The notes under the pieces: generated by a model
Databases searched by the model: none
What the model was told of the DNA's origin: nothing
The model's input: the letters and a program-made list of their open reading frames with translations, nothing else
In this document: in pieces, positions 18,000 through 27,121 of the stretch
Position numbering within the stretch: the first letter of the stretch is position 1
Layout: every line of letters begins with the position of its first letter
Program-made: the position numbers and the translations under genes
Assembly: GCF_018130765.1 (NCBI RefSeq)
Contig: NZ_JAFCJZ010000006.1
Coordinates: 1-64,000 of the forward strand
Origin: Bradyrhizobium iriomotense
GTDB lineage: Bacteria > Pseudomonadota > Alphaproteobacteria > Rhizobiales > Xanthobacteraceae
Length of the DNA: 64,000 nt
Reading direction: 5' to 3'

Positions 18000-19544
18000 A
18001 TGAGCGAAACGCCAAACTTCCTCGGCATCGTCTCCGGCGAGCGCCGCCGCAGCCATGCCGAGGTTGCCAATCGCGCCGACCGCATCGCCTCCGGCCTCGC
18101 CAAGATCGGCGTCCGCCAGGGCGACTGCGTCTGCATGCTGATGCGCAACGACATCGCCTTCCTTGAGGCCGCTTACGCCGCGATGCGGCTCGGGGCCTAT
18201 GGCGTGCCGATCAACTGGCACTTCAAGCCGGAGGAGATCAACTACATCCTGACAGACACCGGCACGTCCGTGCTGATCGGGCATGCCGACATGCTGCACG
18301 CGCTGCGCGATGCGATTCCGAAGGGCGTCACCGTGCTCAGCGTGCCGACGCCGCCGGAGATCCTGTCCAGTTACAAGATCGATCCCGATCATCTGACCAC
18401 GCCGGACTTCGCGATCGATTTCGAACCTTGGCTCGCGCAGCAGCAGCCCTATGACGGCCCAATCGTGCCGCAGCCCATGAACATGATCTACACATCAGGG
18501 ACGACGGGTCATCCCAAGGGCGTGCGCCGCAACGCGCCGACGCTGGATCAGCAGGCCGCCGGCGAACGCATGCGCGCGATGATCTACGGGCTCAAGCCCG
18601 GCGCCCGCGCGCTGCTGCCGGGTCCGCTCTATCATTCCGCGCCGAACTCCTTCGCCATCCGCGCCGGCAAGCTCGGCGGCGCGCTGGTGCTGATGCCGCG
18701 GTTCGAGGCTGAGGAGTTCTTGGAACTCATCCAGCGGTACAGGATCGACACCATCTTCATGGTTCCCGCCATGTTCATCCGCCTGATGAAGCTGCCGGAG
18801 GAGGTCCGCAAAAAGTACGACGTCTCTTCGCTCCGCCACGTCATCCATGCCGCGGCGCCCTGTCCGGCCGACGTCAAGCGCGCCATGATCGAATGGTGGG
18901 GGCCGGTGATCTACGAATTCTACGGTTCGACCGAATCCGGCGCCGTCACCTTCGCGACCTCCGAGGACGCACTGAAGAAGCCCGGCACCGTCGGCAAGAT
19001 CTCGCCCGGCGCCGAGCTGCGCTTCCTCGGCGAGGACGGAAGCGTGCTTGGCGTAGGCGAGATCGGCGAGATCTATTCCCGCATGGCGGAGCTTGCCGAC
19101 TTCACCTACCACAACAAGCCGGAGAAGCGCGCCGAGATCGACCGCGGCGGCTTCATCACCTCCGGCGATGTCGGCTATATCGACGCGGACGGCTACGTCT
19201 TCATCTGCGACCGCAAGCGCGACATGGTGATATCAGGCGGCGTCAACATCTACCCGGCCGAGATCGAATCCGTGCTGCACGCCGTATCAGGCGTGCACGA
19301 TTGCGCGGTGTTCGGCATCCCCGATGCCGAATTCGGCGAGGCGCTGATGGCCGTGGTCGAGCCGCAAGCCGGCGTGACACTCGATGAAGCCTCCATCCGC
19401 GCCAGCCTGAAAGCCCACTTGGCCGACTACAAGGTGCCCAAGCACATCGAGATCCGCACCGGGCTGCCGCGCGAAGACTCCGGCAAGATCTTCAAGCGCC
19501 GCCTGCGCGATCCCTATTGGGAGCAGGCGGGCCGGAAGATTTGA
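18000..19544 (+). CDS. Acyl-CoA synthetase (AMP-forming), ANL superfamily
   Basis: The 514-residue adenylating enzyme has motif A3 (IYTSGTTGHPKGVRR) near 160-176, EFYGSTESG near 303, DGYVFICDRKRDMVISGGVNIYPAEIES near 398-425, and the catalytic Lys in EDSGKIFKRRLRDPYW at the end. It forms acyl-CoA from a free acid; the pattern is like medium/long-chain or bile-acid-type ligases, but the substrate is unknown. It is a paralogue of the ligase at 14260, clearly diverged. The ATG at 18000 is the first in-frame start with conserved sequence. Confidence 0.9.
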   Translation: MSETPNFLGIVSGERRRSHAEVANRADRIASGLAKIGVRQGDCVCMLMRNDIAFLEAAYAAMRLGAYGVPINWHFKPEEINYILTDTGTSVLIGHADMLHALRDAIPKGVTVLSVPTPPEILSSYKIDPDHLTTPDFAIDFEPWLAQQQPYDGPIVPQPMNMIYTSGTTGHPKGVRRNAPTLDQQAAGERMRAMIYGLKPGARALLPGPLYHSAPNSFAIRAGKLGGALVLMPRFEAEEFLELIQRYRIDTIFMVPAMFIRLMKLPEEVRKKYDVSSLRHVIHAAAPCPADVKRAMIEWWGPVIYEFYGSTESGAVTFATSEDALKKPGTVGKISPGAELRFLGEDGSVLGVGEIGEIYSRMAELADFTYHNKPEKRAEIDRGGFITSGDVGYIDADGYVFICDRKRDMVISGGVNIYPAEIESVLHAVSGVHDCAVFGIPDAEFGEALMAVVEPQAGVTLDEASIRASLKAHLADYKVPKHIEIRTGLPREDSGKIFKRRLRDPYWEQAGRKI

Positions 19545-19550
19545 TACTTT

Positions 19551-19627
19551 GTAGCCCGGGTGAGCGAAGCGATACCCGGGACGGTGAGAGGTAAGGCCCC
19601 GGATATCGCTTCGCTCATCCGGGCTAC
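19551..19627. repeat. Inverted intergenic repeat, family D copy 2
   Basis: gtagcccgggtgagcgaagcgat and atcgcttcgctcatccgggctac are nearly perfect complements. It begins 6 bases after the ligase stop. Confidence 0.85.
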
Positions 19628-19694
19628 CCTACTGTCTTAGCAGCGACAGATTCCGAACCTATATAGATGGGATCATCGACCTCCGGATCATGCC

Positions 19695-20099
19695 ATGACC
19701 CCCGTCTCCATCCTGCTCAACATCCTCTGGATCCTCATCGGCGGCGCCTGGATGGCGTTCGGCTGGCTGGTCGCCGCAGTCATCATGGCCGTCACCATCA
19801 TCGGCCTTCCGTGGGCACGAGCGGCGTTCAACATCGCCGTCTACACGCTGCTGCCGTTCGGCTCGAGGGCGGTCAGCCGCTACGAGGTCACCGGTGTCGA
19901 GGATATCGGCACCGGTCCGCTCGGGGTGATAGGCAACATCATCTGGTTCGTGCTGGCCGGCTGGTGGCTGGCGCTCGGCCACCTCGTGACCGCGCTGGTC
20001 CTTGCCATCACCATCATCGGCATCCCCTTCGCCTGGGCCCATCTGAAGCTCGCAGGCATTGCGCTCTGGCCGATCGGCAAGGTGATCGTGCCGGCTTAG
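19695..20099 (+). CDS. YccF-domain inner-membrane protein
   Basis: The 134-residue protein contains two tandem YccF repeats: ILWILIGGAWMAFGWLVAA...TIIGLPWARAAFNIA (about 9-50) and IIWFVLAGWWLALGHLVTA...TIIGIPFAWAHLKLA (about 80-122). Each has two membrane segments and the IIG(L/I)P signature. The function of YccF proteins is not established. No strong Shine-Dalgarno is visible. The gene stands alone between repeat elements. Confidence 0.88.
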   Translation: MTPVSILLNILWILIGGAWMAFGWLVAAVIMAVTIIGLPWARAAFNIAVYTLLPFGSRAVSRYEVTGVEDIGTGPLGVIGNIIWFVLAGWWLALGHLVTALVLAITIIGIPFAWAHLKLAGIALWPIGKVIVPA

Positions 20100-20137
20100 G
20101 GCGTGGACTCCGTCAATGTCGGCCTCCGGCGGCAGTT

Positions 20138-20228
20138 CGTAGGATGGGTAGAGCGAAAGCGAAACCCATCAATCCGTCCGCCGATGACGAAACAGGATGG
20201 GTTTCGCAAGGGCTCAACCCATCCTACG
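20138..20228. repeat. Inverted intergenic repeat, family E copy 1
   Basis: cgtaggatgggtagagcgaaagcgaaaccc pattern on the left and gggtttcgcaagggctcaac...cctacg on the right. It lies between convergent genes. Confidence 0.8.
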
Positions 20229-20230
20229 CG

Positions 20231-20638
20231 CTAGGTCATGCTCCCTGGCATAAAGCACCGGATCGATATGTCCGGATAGAGGTCGTTGTAGACCGGCCAG
20301 ACCATGGTGCGTCCGGCCATGTTCGGTACAGTGACTAAGGCATCGTCAGGCACATCGACCCAGATCATCACTTTGGAGTCGGCAGTTTTCGGTAGTCGCA
20401 CACGGTAGTGGCCGTCTCTGGCTTCCCAGTCTACGTCTTCGACGGCATGACCGTCGGCGTACGAACAGCAGAGGCCCTTGCTGCTCGCCAAACCCTCAAA
20501 CCATTCAAGAAGTGGTGAACTCCTGTAGCGTCCGTCCAGATCGCGCCCCGGCGCCGGCGACATCACCATCGCGATCGCCGCGCTCGTGGCGATTTGCGAA
20601 ATCCCGCGTTTGATCAACGCTGCGCAGTGGCGCCCCAT
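20231..20638 (-). CDS. Hypothetical protein, probably exported
   Basis: A 135-residue protein I do not recognise. The start at MGRHCAALIK is set by a strong ggaggt 5-10 bases upstream; an in-frame ATG further up would add 34 residues. The N-terminus (basic KRG, then IATSAAIAMVMSPAPG) reads as a possible signal peptide. The mature part has paired Cys (GLCCSYADGHAVEDVDW) and a segment DGHYRVRLPKTADSKVMIWVDVPDDALV that suggests a small beta-rich domain. It ends near family E repeat 1. Confidence 0.65.
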   Translation of the reverse strand: MGRHCAALIKRGISQIATSAAIAMVMSPAPGRDLDGRYRSSPLLEWFEGLASSKGLCCSYADGHAVEDVDWEARDGHYRVRLPKTADSKVMIWVDVPDDALVTVPNMAGRTMVWPVYNDLYPDISIRCFMPGSMT

Positions 20639-20758
20639 GGTACCTCCGGGCGAACTGTTAACCGCTTGTGAGTAGGTATCTTTCGTCTGAGGGAGGTTCA
20701 GAAATTGGGGTGGGGCCGAATGTCGCGAAGTACCTGACAAAGTTTGGCAGCGCGAGCT

Positions 20759-20901
20759 CGTAGGATGGGTTGAGCCCTTGCGAAACCCATCAATCCATCC
20801 GTGATGGCGAAGCTAGATGGATAGAGCGTAAGCGAAACCCATCAAGTCGTCTGCCGGTGACGAAGCATGATGGGTTTCGCAAGGGCTCAACCCATCCTAC
20901 G
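20759..20901. repeat. Inverted intergenic repeat, family E copy 2 (compound)
   Basis: It starts cgtaggatgggttgagccct and ends agggctcaacccatcctacg, a near-perfect outer pair. An additional internal unit gatggatagagcgtaagcg repeats the left-arm type of copy 1, so it looks like one E element inserted into or duplicated within another. Confidence 0.75.
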
Positions 20902-21039
20902 CGTTCCCGCGGTGGCGGCCTGCAGCTCTGTGGCGGTACACACCCAATGCCTTGCGCTGCCCCACAGGCAAAACACGCCACATGCGGGTCAAGGGACGGG
21001 GCTGCAAAATATTCTGATTGACCGAATTACTGATTTCGG

Positions 21040-21560
21040 CTAAACCGCATTCCATCCTGGTCCGTCAAAGGGACGTTTCGCGATCGTCACGATACGTAGG
21101 CCGGGATGCGATGGACGCGGCAGCGCCGGCGCGTGACGGGATGGCAGGGCGGGCTACGCCTGCGAGCCATCACGATCCGCGGCACGACACGGCGCTGTCA
21201 CAGCGTTTCCTTTCGGCTTCGGGGGCGAGCACGCGCGAGCTTTCGAATGGCTTGGGAGGGACGTCCGCGGACGGCAAAAGCGTGTGGTCCTGACGCCCGG
21301 GGTCTGTGCGTCAAGGCTTGCGGTGGTGAAGCGGCCCGACCGAGCGCGCGCATCGATCATCCGCGAGGCGACGGGGGCAATAGTGCATCGCTCCCCGGGG
21401 AGAGCGCGCCATAAGCCGTAAAACCATTGCGCAGGGAAGGTCGGGATGTCCCGGCATCACCTGTGGTCACCCCGCGTGCGTTTCTCGCGTGCGGACCTTG
21501 GGTGCCAGCCGGCGCCCGGCCTTCCCTGCGCCCTCTCTTCTCGACGAGGGTGAAACGGAC
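21040..21560. repeat. Probable multi-copy intergenic element of Bradyrhizobium type
   Basis: The string of short motifs (ccgtcaaagggacg, gatgcgatggacgcgg, ggtcctgacgcccggggtc, ggagagcgcgccataagccg, gcgcagggaaggtcgg, cctgcgccctctcttctcg) follows an order I recognise from a repeated non-coding element scattered through Bradyrhizobium and Rhodopseudomonas genomes. It has no intact ORF. Copy number cannot be judged from this window, as only this copy is present. Boundaries are approximate. Confidence 0.5.
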
Positions 21561-21626
21561 AGCAAAGCTCGGGCGCCTGCGCCGCGAGATCGCGAAGGCA
21601 TGTTTGTTGATGAGGCTAGCCATATT

Positions 21627-21797
21627 CTCGTGCCCCGGACGCAGCGCAGCGCGCCCCCGGCGATGCGAAGCATCGTCCGGTGCGGCGTGGTGCGCTGCCG
21701 AGCCGGGGCCCAGACAATGGCGGGGCGACGATGTGGCTCCTGGGTCCCGGCTCTGCGCAGCAACGCTTGAGGCGTTGCTGCGCGTCCGGGACACGAA
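21627..21797. repeat. Long inverted intergenic repeat, family H
   Basis: ctcgtgccccggacgcagcgcagcg on the left and gttgctgcgcgtccgggacacga on the right form outer arms, with gatgcgaagcatcgtccgg and gagccggggcccag inside. It lies directly upstream of the ppc leader. Confidence 0.65.
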
Positions 21798-21904
21798 CGG
21801 CGCCGGCACTGTGCGTCGCCACCAAGTTCATCTTGCGCTGCGGTAGAAAAATATCGCACACTCCTTCGGACCGGGCCGCCAAGGCGCTAGCAGGGGAGCG
21901 AGCC

Positions 21905-24700
21905 ATGTCCCTCCAGACCGTACCATCAGACGCCACCGAGCATCGCCCCAACCGTCCCGAGGACGTTCAGGTCACGGAAGCGGAAGCGCGGCTGCGGGAC
22001 GATATCCGCCTGCTGGGGCGCATTCTGGGCGACACGGTGCGCGACCAGGAGGGGGCCGATGTGTTCGATCTGGTCGAGCGCATCCGGCAGACCTCGATCC
22101 GGTTCCACCGCGACGAGGACCGGCTCGCCCGCCGTGAGCTCGAGCAGATCCTCGACAGCATGTCGACCTCCGAGACGGTGCGGATCGTCCGCGCCTTCAG
22201 CTATTTCTCGCACCTTGCCAACATCGCCGAGGACCAGAACAACATCCGCCAGATGCGCGCCCGCAGTGCCGCCAACAACGGCGGCTCCGGCGTGCTGGCG
22301 GAGACGCTGGCGCACGCCAAGGCGGCGGGCATCGGTCCAGACCAACTCCGCAACTTCTTCAAGACCGCGCTCGTCAGCCCGGTCCTGACCGCGCATCCGA
22401 CCGAGGTCCGCCGCAAGAGCACCATGGACCGCGAGATGGAGGTCGCTGGCCTGCTCGATCGCCGCGAGCGCGTCGCGCTGACCGCGGACGAGGCCGCCGC
22501 CAGCGACGAGCAGCTCCGCCGCGAGGTGCTGACGCTGTGGCAGACCAACCTGTTGCGCCGGACCAAGCTCACCGTGCTCGATGAGGTCGGCAACGGCCTG
22601 TCGTTCTACGACTACACCTTCCTGCGCGAGGTGCCGCGGCTGGTCAACGTGCTGGAAGATCGGCTGGAAGAGGGCGGGCAGGCGGCGGGCGAGCTCGCCT
22701 CGTTCCTGCGGATGGGCAGCTGGATCGGCGGCGACCGCGACGGCAATCCCTTCGTCACCGCCGACGTCATGCGCGGCACGCTGCGGCTGCAGTCGAGCCG
22801 GGTGATGCAGTTCTATCTGAACGAGCTGCACGTGCTCGGCTCCGAGCTGTCGATCGCGGCCCATCTCGCCGATGTCTCCGAAGAGCTGCGCACGCTGGCG
22901 GAGCGTTCGCCGGACACCTCGCCGCACCGGAGCGGCGAGCCCTATCGTCTGGCGGTGTCAGGTATCTACGCGCGCCTGACCGCGACTGCCGAAGCGCTCG
23001 AGGTCGAGATCACGCGCCGGCCGGTCGGCAAGGGCAGGCCTTACGAGAGCGTGAGGGAGTTGCAGGCCGATCTCGACGTGCTGCACCGTTCGCTGATCTC
23101 CAATAATGCCCGCGTCATCGCCCGCGGCCGGCTGCGGCTGCTCCGGCGCGCGGTGGATTGCTTCGGCTTCCATCTGGCGCGGCTCGACATCCGCCAGAAC
23201 TCCGCCGTGCACGAGCGCACCATCGCCGAGCTGATCGACGCCGCCAACCCCGGCATGTCCTATCTCGCGCTCGGCGAGGAGGCGCGCATCTCGCTGCTCA
23301 CCAACGAGCTGCGCTCGACACGCTCGCTGGTGTCGCCATTCGTCAAATACAGCGACGAGACCATGGGCGAGCTCAACGTCTTCCATGCCGCAGCCGAAGC
23401 GCATGCGAAATTCGGCTCGGACGCCATTCCCCAATGCATCATCTCGATGTGCAAGGGCATGTCCGACATGCTCGAGGTCGCGGTGCTCCTCAAGGAGGTC
23501 GGACTCGTCCATCCCTCCGGGCGCAGCGCCATCAACATCGTGCCGCTGTTCGAGACCATCGAGGATCTGCAGGCCTCAAGCGGCATCATGGACCGCATGC
23601 TGTCGCTGCACGATTACCGCCGCCTCGTCGATAGCCGCGGCAGCGTGCAGGAGGTCATGCTCGGATATTCCGACAGCAACAAGGATGGCGGCTTCGTCAC
23701 CTCGGGCTGGGAGCTCTACAAGGCCGAGATCGGCCTCGTCGAGGTGTTCGAGCGCCACCACGTGCGGCTGCGCCTGTTCCACGGCCGCGGCGGCTCGGTC
23801 GGCCGCGGTGGCGGGCCGAGCTATGACGCCATCATCGCGCAGCCCGGCGGCGCCGTGAACGGCCAGATCCGCATCACCGAGCAGGGCGAGATCATCTCGT
23901 CGAAATATTCCAACGCCGAAGTCGGCCGCAACAATCTGGAGATCCTGGCGGCCGCAACGCTGGAGGCGAGCCTCTTGCATCCGCGCCAGAGCGCGCCGCG
24001 CCGGGAATATCTGGTCGCGATGGACGAGCTTTCGAATCTCGCGTTCAAGGCCTATCGCGGCCTCGTTTACGAGACCGAGGGCTTCGTCGATTACTTCTGG
24101 GCCTCGACCGTCATCAACGAGATCGCAACGCTGAACATCGGCAGCCGTCCGGCCTCGCGCAAGAAGACCCGAGCGATCGAAGACCTGCGCGCGATTCCCT
24201 GGGTGTTCTCGTGGGCGCAGTGCCGCCTGATGCTGCCGGGCTGGTACGGTTTTGGCAGTGCGGTCGAGCAGTGGATCGCGGAGCATCCGCAACAGGGCAT
24301 GCCGTTCCTGAAAGAGCTCTACAAGGAGTGGCCGTTCTTCCGCATGCTTCTGTCCAACATGGACATGGTGCTCGCGAAAAGCTCGATCGCGATCGCCTCG
24401 CGCTATGCCGAGCTCGTGCCGGATGAGGCGCTGCGCGAAAAAATCTTCGGTCGCATCCGCCGCGAATGGCATTCCTGCATCGAGACGCTGCTCGACATCA
24501 TGGGCCAGGACCGGCTGCTCCAGGGCAACCCGCTGCTGGAACGCTCGGTGCGCCACCGCTTCCCCTATCTCGATCCGCTCAACCACGTGCAGGTCGAGCT
24601 GCTGAAGGAGCATCGCGCGCAGAACCCGGACGAACAGGTGCTGCGCGGGATTCAGCTGACGATCAACGGGATTTCGGCGGGGTTGAGGAATACGGGTTAG
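21905..24700 (+). CDS. ppc: Phosphoenolpyruvate carboxylase
   Basis: The 931-residue enzyme carries all the family signatures: [13 protein letters not shown] with catalytic His164, [21 protein letters not shown], the active-site [10 protein letters not shown] with Lys593, [14 protein letters not shown], and the C-terminal TING...LRNTG. It carboxylates PEP to oxaloacetate, refilling the TCA cycle. An in-frame extension of 75 residues upstream falls in repeat DNA; the start MSLQTVPS has aggggagcg before it. It stands alone, closed by a family C repeat. Confidence 0.97.
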   Translation: MSLQTVPSDATEHRPNRPEDVQVTEAEARLRDDIRLLGRILGDTVRDQEGADVFDLVERIRQTSIRFHRDEDRLARRELEQILDSMSTSETVRIVRAFSYFSHLANIAEDQNNIRQMRARSAANNGGSGVLAETLAHAKAAGIGPDQLRNFFKTALVSPVLTAHPTEVRRKSTMDREMEVAGLLDRRERVALTADEAAASDEQLRREVLTLWQTNLLRRTKLTVLDEVGNGLSFYDYTFLREVPRLVNVLEDRLEEGGQAAGELASFLRMGSWIGGDRDGNPFVTADVMRGTLRLQSSRVMQFYLNELHVLGSELSIAAHLADVSEELRTLAERSPDTSPHRSGEPYRLAVSGIYARLTATAEALEVEITRRPVGKGRPYESVRELQADLDVLHRSLISNNARVIARGRLRLLRRAVDCFGFHLARLDIRQNSAVHERTIAELIDAANPGMSYLALGEEARISLLTNELRSTRSLVSPFVKYSDETMGELNVFHAAAEAHAKFGSDAIPQCIISMCKGMSDMLEVAVLLKEVGLVHPSGRSAINIVPLFETIEDLQASSGIMDRMLSLHDYRRLVDSRGSVQEVMLGYSDSNKDGGFVTSGWELYKAEIGLVEVFERHHVRLRLFHGRGGSVGRGGGPSYDAIIAQPGGAVNGQIRITEQGEIISSKYSNAEVGRNNLEILAAATLEASLLHPRQSAPRREYLVAMDELSNLAFKAYRGLVYETEGFVDYFWASTVINEIATLNIGSRPASRKKTRAIEDLRAIPWVFSWAQCRLMLPGWYGFGSAVEQWIAEHPQQGMPFLKELYKEWPFFRMLLSNMDMVLAKSSIAIASRYAELVPDEALREKIFGRIRREWHSCIETLLDIMGQDRLLQGNPLLERSVRHRFPYLDPLNHVQVELLKEHRAQNPDEQVLRGIQLTINGISAGLRNTG

Positions 24701-24708
24701 TCCCACTC

Positions 24709-24812
24709 CGTCGTTCCGGGGCGATGCGAAGCATCGAACTATGGTGCGCAATTGCGCACCTGAGAACCTCGAGATTCCGGGTCTGGTCCTTGCGGACCAG
24801 CCCGGAATGACG
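24709..24812. repeat. Inverted intergenic repeat, family C copy 2
   Basis: cgtcgttccgggg... and ...cccggaatgacg are the outer arms, with a perfect internal hairpin ggtgcgcaattgcgcacc. It separates the convergent ppc and SMP-30-like genes. Confidence 0.8.
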
Positions 24813-24821
24813 GTGTGCCCT

Positions 24822-25934
24822 TCAACAGAAATGCGCGCCTTGCGTCTCCACATAGACCGCATAGAGCGACTGGCTCGCGGTCATGAACAGGCGGTTGCGC
24901 TTCTTGCCGCCGAAGCAGACATTGGCGCAGGTCTCCGGCAGCAGGATCTGCCCGATGCGCGCGCCGTCATTCGGTGCGAACACCTGCACGCCGTCATAGC
25001 CCGGCCCGACCCAGCCGGCGCCGACCCAGATATTGCCCTCGGTGTCGACGCGCAAACCGTCGGGGAAGCCCGACTTGCCCTCGAGCTTCATGTCGATCAA
25101 CCGCTTCGGGTTCGACAGCTTCGCCCCGTCGATGTCGTAGGACCACACCACGTTCTCGGCCTGCGGATAATGCGTGATGCCGGTGTCGCAGACATAGAGC
25201 TTCTTGTAGTCGTGGCTGAAGGCGATACCGTTCGGCTTGAACGGCTCGTCCGCGACCTTCGCAACCTGACCGGTCTGGGTGTCCAGCCGGTACACCGCTT
25301 CCTTCTGGTAAGGCTGCAGCGAGCCGGTATTGGCGAGCTTGCCCTCGTAGATGCTGATCGCGCCATAGCCGGGATCGGTGAACCAGATCGCCTTGTCGTT
25401 GGGATGCACCACCATGTCGTTGGGGCCGTTGAGCGGCTTGCCGCCGGCCTGCTCGGCGAGCGTCGTCACCGAGCCGTCATGCTCATAGCGGACGAGGCGG
25501 GTGCGCTCGGCGCTGATCTGGCGTCCCTCGGTGTCGAATGAATTGCCGTTGGCCTCGTTGGACGGCTTGTGGAACTGCTCGGAGATGTGGCCGTCATCGT
25601 CGAGATAGCGCAGTTGCCGGTTGGCCGGGATGTCGCTCCAGACGAGATATTGGCCTTGAGCATTCCACGCCGGCCCTTCCGCCCACAGGCAGCCGGTATA
25701 GAGCCGCTTGATCGCGGTGTTGCCGACCTTGGCCTTGAAGCGCTTGGGGTCGATGACGACGATGTCGGGGTCGGGATAACGCTGCGGCTCGGCATTGGCG
25801 CCGAAGTCGCGGGCGTCGGCCTGCGAGGCGAGGACGGTGGAGGCGGCAAGGACCGCTGCGCCTTTGAGGACATCGCGGCGGCCGAGACCGCCGCTTGCAG
25901 TCGTGTTGTCAGAGTTGGTCAGTATTCTTGTCAT
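24822..25934 (-). CDS. SMP-30/gluconolactonase-family protein, Tat-exported
   Basis: The 370-residue protein has an N-terminal twin-arginine signal (GRRDVLKGAAVLAAS, about 17-31) and a six-bladed propeller of the SMP-30/gluconolaconase/LRE type. The first metal-ligand region is CLWAEGPAWNAQGQYLVWSD; later ones are NGPNDMVVHPNDKAIWFTD and KPNGIAFSHDYKKLYVCDT. Family members are Ca- or Zn-dependent lactonases. The substrate could be a sugar lactone or a related ester. A twin-arginine signal implies it folds, perhaps with its metal, before export to the periplasm. Start MTRILTNS is followed quickly by the signal; the 15 extra upstream residues look non-coding. Confidence 0.85.
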   Translation of the reverse strand: MTRILTNSDNTTASGGLGRRDVLKGAAVLAASTVLASQADARDFGANAEPQRYPDPDIVVIDPKRFKAKVGNTAIKRLYTGCLWAEGPAWNAQGQYLVWSDIPANRQLRYLDDDGHISEQFHKPSNEANGNSFDTEGRQISAERTRLVRYEHDGSVTTLAEQAGGKPLNGPNDMVVHPNDKAIWFTDPGYGAISIYEGKLANTGSLQPYQKEAVYRLDTQTGQVAKVADEPFKPNGIAFSHDYKKLYVCDTGITHYPQAENVVWSYDIDGAKLSNPKRLIDMKLEGKSGFPDGLRVDTEGNIWVGAGWVGPGYDGVQVFAPNDGARIGQILLPETCANVCFGGKKRNRLFMTASQSLYAVYVETQGAHFC

Positions 25935-26063
25935 GGTTTCCTCCCAAAGTTTTGTTGGGAGGACACCATTCGCCCGCATTCAGGCGTAAACCGGGGCGAT
26001 CTCCGATCGAGACAAACGGAGATCGCAGGGCAGGAATGCGGGAAATGCGGATAGACGGGATCC

Positions 26064-26978
26064 TTACACGGGATCCCACGTGAAGATGTCGGCGGAGCGG
26101 TCGAGTTTGTAGAACGAGCCCTTGAGCGCCGGCATGCCGTGTTCCGCGATCGATTGCGGCGTCCAGCCTTCGCTCCGCTGCACCGAGCGGATCGGCCGGT
26201 TCTGGCTGAACAGGAAGATCTCGTTCATGCGCACGCCGAAGATCTGGCCGGTGACATCCTTGGCGGAATCGCCGAGCAGATAGCCGCAGAGCGGCGCGAT
26301 CTTCTCCGGCCCCATCTGCTTGATCTTCTCGACGCGCGCCTTCTCGGCGTCGGTCTCGGTCGGGATGGTGCCGATCATGCGGGTCCAGGCGAACGGCGAG
26401 ACGCAGTTGGAGCGGACGTTGAAGCGGCCCATGTCGAGCGCGATCGACTTCGACAGCCCGACGATGCCGAGCTTGGCCGCGGCGTAGTTAGCTTGGCCAA
26501 AGTTGCCGATCAGGCCCGAGGTCGAGGTGAAGTGCACGAAGGAGCCCGACTCCTGCTCGCGGAAGATGCGCGCCGCGGCGTGGCTGACGTAGAACGAGCC
26601 CATCAGATGCACCTTGATGACGGCTTCGAAGGCTTCCACGCTCATCTTGTGGAAGATCATGTCGCGCAAGATGCCGGCATTGTTGACGACGCCGTCGAGC
26701 CGGCCGAAATGATCGGTTGCGGTCTTCACGATCTTGCTGGCGGGGATCGCTTCGGCCACCGACTCGAAATTGGCAACGGCAGTCCCGCCGCGCTTCTTGA
26801 TCTCCTCGACCACTTCTTCGGCCGGCGCGGCGTTCGAGCCGGCGCCGTCGGCGGCTCCGCCGGGATCGTTGACCACGACCTTGGCGCCTTCGCCCGCGCA
26901 CAGCAGCGCGATCTCGCGCCCGATACCGCGGCCTGCGCCGGTGACGATGATGACCTTGTCTTGCAGTGATTTTGTCAT
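26064..26978 (-). CDS. SDR family oxidoreductase, HSD17B4/3-hydroxyacyl-CoA dehydrogenase-like
   Basis: The 304-residue SDR has TGAGRGIGREIALLCAGEGAKVVVNDPGG at the N-terminus, VVNNAGILRDMIFHKMS, and FTSTSGLIGNFGQANYAAAKLGIVG with catalytic Ser, Tyr and Lys. VVNDPGG and GILRDM are typical of the dehydrogenase part of peroxisomal multifunctional enzyme type 2, which suggests a 3-hydroxyacyl-CoA substrate. I prefer the second Met (MTKSLQ) because ggag is 7-10 bases from it but only one base from the first ATG. It lies downstream of the thiolase-DUF35 pair with a family C repeat between. Confidence 0.87.
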   Translation of the reverse strand: MTKSLQDKVIIVTGAGRGIGREIALLCAGEGAKVVVNDPGGAADGAGSNAAPAEEVVEEIKKRGGTAVANFESVAEAIPASKIVKTATDHFGRLDGVVNNAGILRDMIFHKMSVEAFEAVIKVHLMGSFYVSHAAARIFREQESGSFVHFTSTSGLIGNFGQANYAAAKLGIVGLSKSIALDMGRFNVRSNCVSPFAWTRMIGTIPTETDAEKARVEKIKQMGPEKIAPLCGYLLGDSAKDVTGQIFGVRMNEIFLFSQNRPIRSVQRSEGWTPQSIAEHGMPALKGSFYKLDRSADIFTWDPV

Positions 26979-27010
26979 TTGCATTCTCCGCTAGCCGTTC
27001 CAAATTCCGC

Positions 27011-27116
27011 CGTCATTCCGGGGCGCGCCTCTTGGCGCGGGCCCGGAATCCATTTCTCCGCCTCGTGTGCTGCACGATGGATTCCGGGTTCGTGCTGCGC
27101 GCGCCCCGGAATGACG
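27011..27116. repeat. Inverted intergenic repeat, family C copy 3
   Basis: cgtcattccggggcgcg and cgcgccccggaatgacg are perfect complements; ggaatccat / atggattcc form the inner pair. It ends 6 bases before the thiolase stop. Confidence 0.85.
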
Positions 27117-27121
27117 GTGCT

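Larger units (their letters stand above)
20639..21904. other. Gene-free region of about 1.27 kb made largely of repeat elements
   Basis: It contains, in order, the promoter of the leftward hypothetical gene, a compound family E repeat (20759-20901), about 140 bp with nothing I recognise, a multi-copy-type element (about 21040-21560), a long inverted repeat (21627-21797) and the ppc leader. Short ORFs here have arginine-rich, low-complexity translations on every frame and none has a credible start. Confidence 0.6.

Noticed and set aside
21099..21840. Several 70-150 codon frames upstream of ppc
   Set aside because: They lie in repeat DNA on both strands, lack ribosome-binding sites and give Arg/Pro/Ser-rich sequences.
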